From Chitinispirillaceae bacterium (lineage in GTDB: Bacteria > Fibrobacterota > Chitinivibrionia > Chitinivibrionales > Chitinispirillaceae): a stretch of DNA of 7,991 nt. Below are positions 1-5,326 of this stretch, in pieces. The number at the start of each line of letters is the position of its first letter. The stretch's first letter is position 1. Below the pieces are notes generated by a model. It searched no databases and was not told the DNA's origin. It was given only the letters and a program-made list of their open reading frames with translations. The stretch spans positions 1 to 7,991 of the forward strand of contig JAFGOU010000113.1 in NCBI GenBank assembly GCA_016926315.1. Direction: 5' to 3'. The position numbers and the translations under genes were made by a program.

Positions 1-207
1 CTTTCTCCCTTTGCGGATATTCCCTTAACCACCAGTCATTTTATCACGGCGGCTGAATTCAGCAACAGGTGCATGAAAAAGGGCATACAAGGGTCCACTG
101 CCGATTTTCTGATTTGCTCGGTCGCCTGTTTTGAAAATCTGGAAATATTCACAACAGACCGGGATTTTGAACGGTATGCAATGCACCTGCCGATACACCT
201 GTTTTAA
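1..207 (+). CDS. PIN-domain (VapC-like) ribonuclease toxin, C-terminal fragment
   Basis: The frame is open from the left edge to TAA at 205-207 and gives the last 68 residues of a protein whose start lies outside the window. The fragment has the ending expected of a PIN domain. A helix resembling the 'AAE..NR..KKGI' region (visible residues 17-29) leads into STADFLICSVA with the conserved Asp at residue 35. After it comes the strand motif FTTDRDF, with Asp53 and Asp55, and then a short C-terminal tail. PIN proteins are Mg-dependent RNases, and VapC toxins pair with a VapB-type antitoxin normally encoded just upstream, here out of view. The first catalytic Asp and the mid-domain Glu are also off the left edge, so activity cannot be judged. 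A stand-alone PIN protein is the main alternative to a toxin. It does not appear linked to the operon that follows, which has its own promoter. Confidence 0.7.
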   Translation, partial: LSPFADIPLTTSHFITAAEFSNRCMKKGIQGSTADFLICSVACFENLEIFTTDRDFERYAMHLPIHLF

Positions 208-235
208 TTCTGCTCGATCGCCATCCCCACCTGCC

Positions 236-265
236 TTGACTCACCCTCCCGGCTCATGGTACAAT
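236..265 (+). promoter_or_regulatory. Sigma70-type promoter of the CsgG-like / barrel operon
   Basis: TTGACT at 236-241 (5 of 6 to the -35 consensus) and TACAAT at 260-265 (5 of 6 to the -10 consensus) are separated by 18 bases. Transcription would start near 272, leaving a leader of about 60 bases before the ATG at 332. The leader contains a small GGGCG/CGCCC hairpin (277-281 with 288-292). The position between a stop codon and the first gene of a tight operon supports the call. Confidence 0.6.
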
Positions 266-278
266 ATACTGCTCATGG
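252..278 (+). repeat. Direct repeat GCTCATGG flanking the -10 box
   Basis: The 8-mer GCTCATGG occurs at 252-259 and again at 271-278, 19 bases apart start to start. One copy abuts the upstream side of the predicted -10 box and the other covers the expected transcription start. Such an arrangement could be a tandem operator, but an 8-base repeat may be chance. Confidence 0.3.
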
Positions 279-331
279 GCGCATTCCCGCCCTGATTTAA
301 ACCGCACGCGCAGCAAGGAAGGACCTCCTCC

Positions 332-1036
332 ATGAACGTTAATGCCGGATCAATCCGGACCAGCCTCGTTCCGATCATAGTCACCTCTGTCGTACTTATC
401 CTCTCCTGCGCCACGGTCTCCACCGAGAAATCCACTGCCGCAAAACAGGGCAAGGCAGTGCAGGATGAGGAGTATCCCTCATATTCCGGCGAGAAACAAC
501 GGGTGCAGATCATCCGGTTCGGCGTTCCTGCCGAGATCACGGCCCAATATCCCGAACTGGCCGAAAAGCGGATCGGCTGGGGCCTCTATAATACCGTAAT
601 CGAGGAGCTCGACGCTTCCGGGCGGTTTACCTTTATCGAGGAAAAAAAGGACATCCAGGAGCGGATCATGCGGAACTGGGCGCTCTCCCAGTCAGGCATC
701 GTGATCGAGGAGCAGCAGATCGATGAGTCGCGGGGACTCTCGCTGCCGCAGTATCTGGTGTATGCCGAGGTGTTTGACTTCAGCGTGCGCACGAGCGAAA
801 AGATCGTTGGGGTTGCCATGCACAAGGAGAATGCCACCCAGATCGGCGTGCAGTTGCGTGTTGTCGATGTCGCTTCCGGCCAGTACACGCCCACGTCAGG
901 CACCGGCGAAGCCGCGACCACGGCCATGACCGTCTGGCTGACGCCTGATCAGGCGTTTGACCAGTCCACCGTGGGGCTGGCGACAAAGAGGGCGGTGCAT
1001 GCGGCCGTGCTGGCAATGGTGAAGAAGATGAAGTGA
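332..1036 (+). CDS. CsgG/HfaB-like outer-membrane lipoprotein
   Basis: This 234-residue protein has a hydrophobic N-terminus (residues 12-24) ending in a lipobox, ILSC, with Cys26 as the lipidation site. A low-complexity linker follows to about residue 55. The rest resembles the CsgG family: an opening strand (VQIIRFG, 58-64), a helix then GRFTFIEE (97-104), YLVYAEVFDF (141-150), a strand with VVDVASGQ (177-184), the glycine turn SGTGEA (189-194), and a final helix with ATKRAVHAAV (217-226) ending VKKMK. In curli systems CsgG forms the oligomeric outer-membrane secretion pore; HfaB has a related role in holdfast anchoring. The protein is shorter than typical CsgG, so pore formation is not assured and a periplasmic partner role is possible. 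The start is supported by AAGGAAGGA at 315-323, eight bases before the ATG. It is the first gene of a three-gene operon. Confidence 0.72.
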   Translation: MNVNAGSIRTSLVPIIVTSVVLILSCATVSTEKSTAAKQGKAVQDEEYPSYSGEKQRVQIIRFGVPAEITAQYPELAEKRIGWGLYNTVIEELDASGRFTFIEEKKDIQERIMRNWALSQSGIVIEEQQIDESRGLSLPQYLVYAEVFDFSVRTSEKIVGVAMHKENATQIGVQLRVVDVASGQYTPTSGTGEAATTAMTVWLTPDQAFDQSTVGLATKRAVHAAVLAMVKKMK

Positions 1037-1044
1037 GGGGGATC

Positions 1045-1066
1045 GAGGAAAATTAAAAATGGGAGG
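1045..1066 (+). promoter_or_regulatory. Two overlapping candidate ribosome binding sites for the barrel gene
   Basis: GAGGA at 1045-1049 sits nine bases before an ATG at 1059. GGAGG at 1062-1066 sits four bases before a second in-frame ATG at 1071. The first spacing is closer to optimal, so 1059 is preferred. The second would give a protein four residues shorter with the same signal peptide. Confidence 0.5.
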
Positions 1067-2276
1067 ATATATGATTCGCTGCCGGAACAGTCTGATTGTC
1101 GTCGGGTTGTTTGTCGTTTTTGCCTATACCGCCCAGCCCGACAACGGCTGGTTTGCGGACAAGCTCCACCCCTGTACCGGCGATTCGGTATGGGTGACGG
1201 AATCGTTGGATTATAATGATGCCACCCAACAGGAAATCATCACGCTGACGGTTCTCGGAATGTCTAGAGTGTGGTCGGACTGGATGTCCTATGAAGCGGA
1301 GCGATCCGGTTTTATCCATCATGCCATTGAACTGGCAGCCCTTCAGTGCGGTTCCGGGGGTGCCACCAGTCTTCCCGCGGTCGCGGCCGTATCGACCTTT
1401 CAGCATACGGTGTTTACCAACACCGTAAGACCGCGCGCCGCCTCGATTGCGTCCGGTCAGACCGGGGCACGAATGGCAACCCCGGCTTCTTCCATGCCCG
1501 CCGGTGAAGCGGTCGAGTCGACGCTGCCGCCGGAACCGGCGACCGAGTCCGGCAAAGCCGTGGATCTTGCGGTGGTAAAGAAAGAGGCCGGCACAAAGCC
1601 GACGCTTCCGCCGAACAACGTAACGACCGATCTGGAGTGGTGCGCGTTTTCTCATCTCGGAACCTCGGGCAACAACTTTTCCGTCCGCGCCTCCTACCAG
1701 CGTACTCTTGCAAACGAAAAGATCACCCTCGGCGGCACGGCCGTGGTTAATACCATGATCATGATGGACAAGCTTTTCTTTAATAACGCCATCAACCTTT
1801 CCGGCACCTATCTGCTTACCGAAACGAGCAGCCTCGAACGAAAGATCGGCGGATCGATCAATACGTTCATTGTCGATAAGGAGTTCTACGGAACGCCCTT
1901 TGGATTGAGCGCTGTCGTCAGCTTCAGCGACAACTGGTTTGTCAATCAGGACAACATTGTGACCTACGGCGGCATGATACAGCAGTCCATGGTGGGTGAT
2001 ATGAAAACAACGCTGCTTACCGCCGGCGTTCTTTTCGGATTGCCGCTCCTCGATCGGTATGCGCTGAACCCGAGCTGTGTGCTCGCGTATAACGTGCTGA
2101 CGATGGGTAAAAACGGCGCCGTGGACATCGAGAGCCCGCTCATGCTGCAGCCCGCACTTAACGGTTCGATCTATTTCAGCCGGCTGTTTACGCTCGATGT
2201 CGGCGCAAAGACCACGCTCTTGCTCAAGGAGTATGGCGATTTTATCCTGACAATCGGCGCCACGATCCTGTTCTAA
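1059..2276 (+). CDS. Predicted outer-membrane beta-barrel protein
   Basis: I do not recognise a named family for this 405-residue protein. A signal peptide is evident: basic residues R7 and R9, a hydrophobic core at 12-22, and likely cleavage between residues 22 and 26. Residues about 27-105 form a soluble-looking segment, followed by a linker rich in Ala, Pro and Thr to about 187. From about 190 to the end the sequence is a run of alternating amphipathic strands separated by short polar turns, for example around 205-214, 222-231, 245-254, 280-289, 317-326, 337-347 and 376-389. It finishes DFILTIGATILF with a terminal Phe, the usual outer-membrane insertion signal. Roughly ten to twelve strands can be counted. 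The gene is 22 bases after the first CsgG-like gene and 11 before the second, so the three products probably act together at the outer membrane. Its role (pore, anchor or structural barrel) cannot be read from sequence. Confidence 0.7.
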   Translation: MGGYMIRCRNSLIVVGLFVVFAYTAQPDNGWFADKLHPCTGDSVWVTESLDYNDATQQEIITLTVLGMSRVWSDWMSYEAERSGFIHHAIELAALQCGSGGATSLPAVAAVSTFQHTVFTNTVRPRAASIASGQTGARMATPASSMPAGEAVESTLPPEPATESGKAVDLAVVKKEAGTKPTLPPNNVTTDLEWCAFSHLGTSGNNFSVRASYQRTLANEKITLGGTAVVNTMIMMDKLFFNNAINLSGTYLLTETSSLERKIGGSINTFIVDKEFYGTPFGLSAVVSFSDNWFVNQDNIVTYGGMIQQSMVGDMKTTLLTAGVLFGLPLLDRYALNPSCVLAYNVLTMGKNGAVDIESPLMLQPALNGSIYFSRLFTLDVGAKTTLLLKEYGDFILTIGATILF

Positions 2277-2287
2277 CCGGAGCAACG

Positions 2288-2917
2288 ATGAAAAAACCGT
2301 ACCTCGTGCCTGCTGTGCTGTTGGCGTTCGGTATTGTCGCTTTCGCAGAGCAACTTCCCACCCTCGCGGTCGCCGGTTTTACCAACCAGGTCGATCATGC
2401 CGACTGGCAGGACGCCCGCGTGGGCATGGGCGTGCGCGCCATGTTGTCGCAGGCGCTGGCTGAAACCAGCCTGTTCACGCTCCTTGAGGAGAAACCGGAG
2501 ATCAAGGCGCAGCTTGAGGAGATTGCAAGAAGCATTTGGTCATCCGGCAAGGCAGACGGTTCCCTGGACGCGGTAGTCGTGGATATGAAAAACGCCGGCG
2601 CCCGGTTCGTTGCCTCGGGCACGGTGTTTTATTTTGGCAAGCCGCGCACCAAAGCGTCGGTCGGGCCGGCCCATTTGGCGAGCGAAGAGGTGGTGATCAA
2701 GCTGGAGATCGTGCTGACTGACGCAGAAAAGGGCAAGAAAATCAGCGCCATAGGTTCCGGCAAGGCGAAAACAACTGCCGCCTCAGGTCTGTTCACGTTT
2801 CACGGAGAGAATCTTGACGCCGACGCGTCGATGGTGGGCACGGCGACGCGAAAAGCGATCGACGCGGCAATAAGGGAGATCGTGAAGAAGTATCGGAAGA
2901 TGTATAAGATTAAATAG
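2288..2917 (+). CDS. CsgG-like exported protein, second paralogue in the operon
   Basis: This 209-residue protein begins with a classic Sec signal peptide (MKKP, hydrophobic 5-19, cleavage likely AFA|EQ at 20/21) and has no lipobox Cys, unlike the first gene of the operon. The mature part follows the CsgG/TolB-N-like pattern: PTLAVAGF (24-31), a helix then SLFTLLEEK (61-69), FVASGTVFYFG (107-117), a strand with LTDAEKGK (143-150), SGKAKTTAAS (157-166), and a terminal helix with ATRKAIDAAI (186-195). Shared motifs with the 332-1036 product (F.F/L.EEK, V..ATxxAxxAA, VKK) point to paralogy. GGAG at 2279-2282 precedes the ATG by five bases. The TAG stop lies inside the left terminal repeat of the element at 2915-3055. 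The tail KYRKMYKIK is longer than that of the paralogue, so the C-terminus may have been altered by the insertion. Function is probably periplasmic partnership with the lipoprotein and the barrel; this is inferred. Confidence 0.7.
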   Translation: MKKPYLVPAVLLAFGIVAFAEQLPTLAVAGFTNQVDHADWQDARVGMGVRAMLSQALAETSLFTLLEEKPEIKAQLEEIARSIWSSGKADGSLDAVVVDMKNAGARFVASGTVFYFGKPRTKASVGPAHLASEEVVIKLEIVLTDAEKGKKISAIGSGKAKTTAASGLFTFHGENLDADASMVGTATRKAIDAAIREIVKKYRKMYKIK

Positions 2918-2944
2918 TGCCTGTCCGAATTTTTTTTTAGGATT

Positions 2945-2970
2945 GTCATACCGGTAAAAGCCGGTATCCA
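2945..2970. repeat. Left hairpin arm of the MITE-like element
   Basis: ATACCGG at 2948-2954 pairs perfectly with CCGGTAT at 2961-2967 around a six-base loop. Compared with the right arm, the third stem pair is A-T instead of T-A, so both sides of the stem differ together and the hairpin is kept. Confidence 0.7.
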
Positions 2971-2993
2971 GTGCCTGAAATTGGCCCAGAAGG

Positions 2994-3019
2994 TGGATTC
3001 CGGCTTTCGCCGGAATGAC
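2994..3019. repeat. Right hairpin arm of the MITE-like element
   Basis: ATTCCGGC at 2997-3004 pairs perfectly with GCCGGAAT at 3009-3016 around a TTTC loop. It forms an eight-pair GC-rich stem and looks like the less diverged arm. Confidence 0.7.
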
Positions 3020-3069
3020 GACCTTATGGCTGAGAGGGCTTTCGGACAGATACTAAGTAAGACGGAAGG

Positions 3070-4236
3070 TTATTTCCCGCCCTCACCCGTCACCTTCAGT
3101 CGTGCGCTCCCGGCGGCAGAACCGGTCACCGCAACCGTGGTTCCGTCGGAAAGCTTCCCGCCGTCAACCGTCTCGCAGAACCCGTCGCTGTTCCCTTTGT
3201 AGAGTACGTCGAGTTCGAGGATGCCGGTGGACTGGTTCCAGTCGCGCTTGGTCACCTTGACAACGCTGGAGCTCAGCGCGGGCAGGCCGTCGATCACGGC
3301 CTTTGAGGTCTTGAAGCTTTTTACGTCGCTCACGGTCACGCGCAGCGACATGCCGTTGTTGATCTGGTCCTGCCACGATGCCACGATTTTTTCGAGCAAA
3401 TGGCGGTCAAGCGCCTTGCGGGTCGCCTCGGCAATGGCTTTGGCGCCGCCGGAGACCGGGTTGACATGGGCAACGGCCGCGTGTTCGGTTTTTGCGGCAA
3501 CGATCGCCGCGTTCGCGCACAGGATCACCTTGAGTGACACGTCGGCCTGGCATGATTTCATGCCCCCGAGGTTTTTGGAGATCTCCTCGGCCACGCGGCT
3601 TACGGCGTTGCCGGTGACGATCATTTCAGCCCCGGCCTGTGCGCCGATGGCCGCGGCTGCCGCGGCATTGCCGTCGAGCGCCGACCGTGCCTGCTCCTGT
3701 TTCCTGAGCTGTTCGGTCGCGGCCTGGTCCACAAGGGAGAACCCTTTTTTCGTGAGGTAGTTGATGATTTCGGTTTCGGCCAGGTTGCCTGAGGCCGCGC
3801 TGTCCTGCATGTTGCTCTCTTTCATGAGTACCATGACGCGCGGTTTTTCCATGCTTTCGAGCAGGATGCGCAGCGCCATGAGGTCGTTGTTGATCTTCTG
3901 CTTCGATACCACGGCCTTTATTTTCAGGGTAATGGCGCCGTCCGGGCCTTTGGTCTCCGAAAGCGTGGTCACGGATTTTACCGCGCCTACTGTTCGGGTA
4001 AGTATGACGTCTTTATTCACCATGAAGTTTTTGATTTCGGTCTCGGACTGGATCACGGTGCCGATGCCTTTTTCAACTGCCGCGCGTTTGGCGCTCAGCA
4101 TTGCCTCGGTGGAGTTACGGCCCATGCCCTTGGTTTCGACCGTTATTTCGTCGGAGGTGGGTTTCGGGGCGTCGCCGGCAGCGGCAAGGGATACCAAGCC
4201 GGACAGGAGAATCGGGAACAGGATGCGAATTTTCAT
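3070..4236 (-). CDS. LPP20/FlgT-like exported envelope protein
   Basis: This 388-residue protein has a Sec signal peptide (MKIR, hydrophobic 5-19, cleavage near AAA|GDA at 20/21). Residues about 30-115 match the LPP20/FlgT N-terminal pattern: a strand with VETKGMGRN, an Ala-rich helix (EAMLSAKRAAVEKGIG, 44-59), a segment with T.V..V.SV..L, then LKIKAVVSK. Residues about 133-215 resemble an FlgT-middle or TolB-N-like domain (RVMVLMKES, then AGAEMIVTGNAVSRV). The GGAKAIAEATRKALD helix (263-277) recalls the last helix of the CsgG-like proteins. The C-terminal part (about 298-388) has the form S..VVKVTKRDWN..TGILELDVLYKG. FlgT is a periplasmic flagellar ring protein, but no flagellar gene is nearby, so the homology is only structural. 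The gene converges on the CsgG-like operon across the MITE-like element. ATG at 4236 is preferred over a TTG two codons upstream because of Shine-Dalgarno spacing. Confidence 0.7.
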   Translation of the reverse strand: MKIRILFPILLSGLVSLAAAGDAPKPTSDEITVETKGMGRNSTEAMLSAKRAAVEKGIGTVIQSETEIKNFMVNKDVILTRTVGAVKSVTTLSETKGPDGAITLKIKAVVSKQKINNDLMALRILLESMEKPRVMVLMKESNMQDSAASGNLAETEIINYLTKKGFSLVDQAATEQLRKQEQARSALDGNAAAAAAIGAQAGAEMIVTGNAVSRVAEEISKNLGGMKSCQADVSLKVILCANAAIVAAKTEHAAVAHVNPVSGGAKAIAEATRKALDRHLLEKIVASWQDQINNGMSLRVTVSDVKSFKTSKAVIDGLPALSSSVVKVTKRDWNQSTGILELDVLYKGNSDGFCETVDGGKLSDGTTVAVTGSAAGSARLKVTGEGGK

Positions 4237-4244
4237 GGTCAAGG

Positions 4245-4250
4245 CTCCTT
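4245..4250 (-). promoter_or_regulatory. Ribosome binding site AAGGAG fixing the start of the FlgT-like gene
   Basis: On the minus strand AAGGAG is followed after eight bases by ATG at 4236-4234. The in-frame TTG at 4242-4240 would be only two bases away and is too close to be used. Confidence 0.75.
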
Positions 4251-4330
4251 GATGGAACAGTGGTACGGTTGAAACGTAGAAGGATTATTGACGGTCTCGT
4301 AATTGTTGTTAAACGATTGTTGAAAGGAAG

Positions 4331-4414
4331 CTGTCATTTCGAGCCCATGAATGCGGGAGAGAAATCTCTTTACTGCAATGAGATTTCTCCTCGCTGCGCA
4401 CGTCGAAATGACAG
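4331..4414. repeat. Dispersed palindromic repeat of the TGTCATTTCGA type (84 bp)
   Basis: CTGTCATTTCGA at 4331-4342 is perfectly inverted at 4403-4414 (12 of 12). Inside it GAGAAATCTC at 4359-4368 is perfectly inverted at 4380-4389 (10 of 10) around an 11-base loop. The segments between these arms pair poorly and have diverged. Repeats of this kind occur in many copies between genes in several bacterial lineages; copy number here cannot be known from one window. It lies between two minus-strand genes, so if they are cotranscribed it would fold in the mRNA. Confidence 0.75.
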
Positions 4415-4430
4415 GTATAGGGTAGTGCAT

Positions 4431-4457
4431 ATTGTTTTGAGACTGTTACTATGTCAA
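4431..4457 (-). promoter_or_regulatory. Weak candidate promoter of the FlgT-like gene
   Basis: On the minus strand a perfect TTGACA (4457-4452) begins directly after the stop codon of the FecR-domain gene. The best -10 candidate, AACAAT (4436-4431, 4 of 6), is only 15 bases away, which is short. If real, the 84-bp repeat would lie in the 5' leader. Confidence 0.25.
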
Positions 4458-5174
4458 TTATTTCTTTCCGAGACGCGCGTCCTCTTTGAGATTATACGCG
4501 ACCCAGGCGTCCTGACGGTCTTTTTTCCGGTCAAACTGCCAGGTGGAGTGCGCGCCGGTCCGTTCCACGCGGATCTGCTGGCCGGCAACGATGGTGATCC
4601 ACTCCTCGAGCGTCACTTCGCGCGGACCCTCCACTTCCGACGGTCCCTTGACTTCATGGCGGCCTTCGGGCGTGCCGGTACTGTCAGTGGCGCCGGTATC
4701 AACCGGTTTGACCGCGACCTTTCCCTGGTAGACCAGGACATCGGTTGCCGAATCCGCGGCCATATCCACGCGGAAAACCGTTCCGCGGATGGCTGCGGTT
4801 GCGGTCGGCGTGCTAATGCCGAACTCCGTGCCGGTCGAGGTGATCTTTTTCATGTTCGCCCAGACCTTGCCGGAAAGAACGGTTGCGCCGGAACTGCGCG
4901 GTTCCGCATCGGTCGGGCCGGCGATGGCGATAGCGCTCTGTTCGGCCACGCGCAGGATGCCGCCGTTCGCCCAGCGGATCTCGGCCGAGCTCTCCTCGCC
5001 GGTACGGAGCTGGTCATTCGCGAAAAGCTTGACCCCGGTCCGGGCCGCTTTCCATCCCGGCGCGCGCGCGGTGCTCACCTCCGCTGACCCGACAAAGGTT
5101 GAAAGCGTGCCCACGGGTTCAGCGGCAAAGAGCAGACAGGATGGAAGGAGAAGAAGTGCCGATAGGTTATTCAT
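4458..5174 (-). CDS. FecR-domain exported protein
   Basis: This 238-residue protein starts with a hydrophobic segment (residues 4-18). It could be a Sec signal peptide cut near FAA|EP, or a lipoprotein signal ending LPSC at Cys13, although no basic residue precedes the core. Residues about 45-155 form a FecR domain (PF04773 type): a strand with GVKLFANDQLRTGE, SAEIRWANGGILRVAE (63-78), SGKVWANMKK (101-110), the family signature STPTATAAIRGTVFRVD (121-137), and VLVYQGKVAVKP (146-157). A charged insert with two EV.GP units (174-187) leads to IVAGQQIRV (195-203). The C-terminal tail, with FDRKKDRQDAWVAYN, resembles those of stand-alone FecR proteins. In iron signalling FecR is a membrane anti-sigma regulator, but this copy lacks a separate N-terminal cytoplasmic part and a clear sigma-factor partner. 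A periplasmic structural or scaffold role is more likely. Confidence 0.8.
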   Translation of the reverse strand: MNNLSALLLLPSCLLFAAEPVGTLSTFVGSAEVSTARAPGWKAARTGVKLFANDQLRTGEESSAEIRWANGGILRVAEQSAIAIAGPTDAEPRSSGATVLSGKVWANMKKITSTGTEFGISTPTATAAIRGTVFRVDMAADSATDVLVYQGKVAVKPVDTGATDSTGTPEGRHEVKGPSEVEGPREVTLEEWITIVAGQQIRVERTGAHSTWQFDRKKDRQDAWVAYNLKEDARLGKK

Positions 5175-5186
5175 AATGGCTGACGG

Positions 5187-5192
5187 CTCCTT
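5187..5192 (-). promoter_or_regulatory. Ribosome binding site AAGGAG of the FecR-domain gene
   Basis: On the minus strand AAGGAG lies 12 bases before the ATG at 5174-5172, slightly far but the only good match. A possible -10 box TATGAT is at 5233-5228 with no convincing -35 partner. Confidence 0.5.
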
Positions 5193-5295
5193 GCTGGGAG
5201 GACAGGAGGTTCAAGAGAATAAATGGTATCATAGGGAAGGGAGGAATGCAAAGGATCAGGTACTCTGTGGCACGATGCGGTGTCAGGAGGCGGCT

Positions 5296-5325
5296 AACGG
5301 GTGCTACCGAAGTGTCCGACCCGTT
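5296..5325. other. Inverted repeat just after the lipoprotein stop codon
   Basis: AACGGGT at 5296-5302 is perfectly inverted as ACCCGTT at 5319-5325 around a 16-base loop. It begins one base after the minus-strand stop at 5329-5327. No T run follows, so it is not a standard intrinsic terminator, but it could stabilise a 3' end. Confidence 0.35.
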
Positions 5326-5326
5326 G

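Larger units (their letters stand above)
2915..3055. mobile_element. MITE-like palindromic element (141 bp) with nested hairpins
   Basis: The ends form a 15-base terminal inverted repeat: TAGTGCCTGTCCGAA at 2915-2929 pairs with TTCGGACAGATACTA at 3041-3055, with 13 of 15 matches. The outermost TA on each side could be a duplicated TA target, as made by IS630/mariner-type transposases. Inside are two 26-base arms (2945-2970 and 2994-3019) that match as inverted repeats at 22 of 26 positions. Each arm is itself a hairpin. The cores are of the CCGGcgaaAGCCGG kind seen in dispersed intergenic repeats of many bacteria. A run of nine T lies at 2930-2938. No coding capacity was seen, so movement would need a transposase in trans. 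It separates convergent genes and could act as a bidirectional transcription barrier. Confidence 0.75.

Noticed and set aside
1053..2285. A 410-codon open frame on the minus strand spanning the whole barrel gene
   Set aside because: It is an exact antisense shadow of the barrel gene. The product is rich in Arg, Gly and His with no signal peptide or recognisable motif, and no ribosome binding site supports it, whereas the plus-strand product has a signal peptide and barrel strands.
2981..3202. A 73-codon plus-strand open frame running out of the MITE-like element
   Set aside because: The frame begins within the palindromic element and continues antisense to the end of the FlgT-like gene. No start signal or domain was seen.
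4240..4242. TTG as start of the FlgT-like gene
   Set aside because: It lies two bases from the AAGGAG box; ATG at 4236 has the normal eight-base spacing.
2915..4414. CRISPR-like or phage-attachment reading of the two repeats
   Set aside because: The two palindromes are unrelated to each other, there are no regularly spaced direct repeats, and no integrase or tRNA is nearby.
4239..4430. A 63-codon minus-strand open frame upstream of the FlgT-like gene
   Set aside because: It is mostly translated palindromic repeat, lacks a ribosome binding site and overlaps the start of the FlgT-like gene.
4101..5087. A 328-codon plus-strand open frame
   Set aside because: It runs antisense through the FlgT-like gene, the 84-bp repeat and the FecR gene. 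The product is Arg-rich and shows no domain, while the minus-strand products do.
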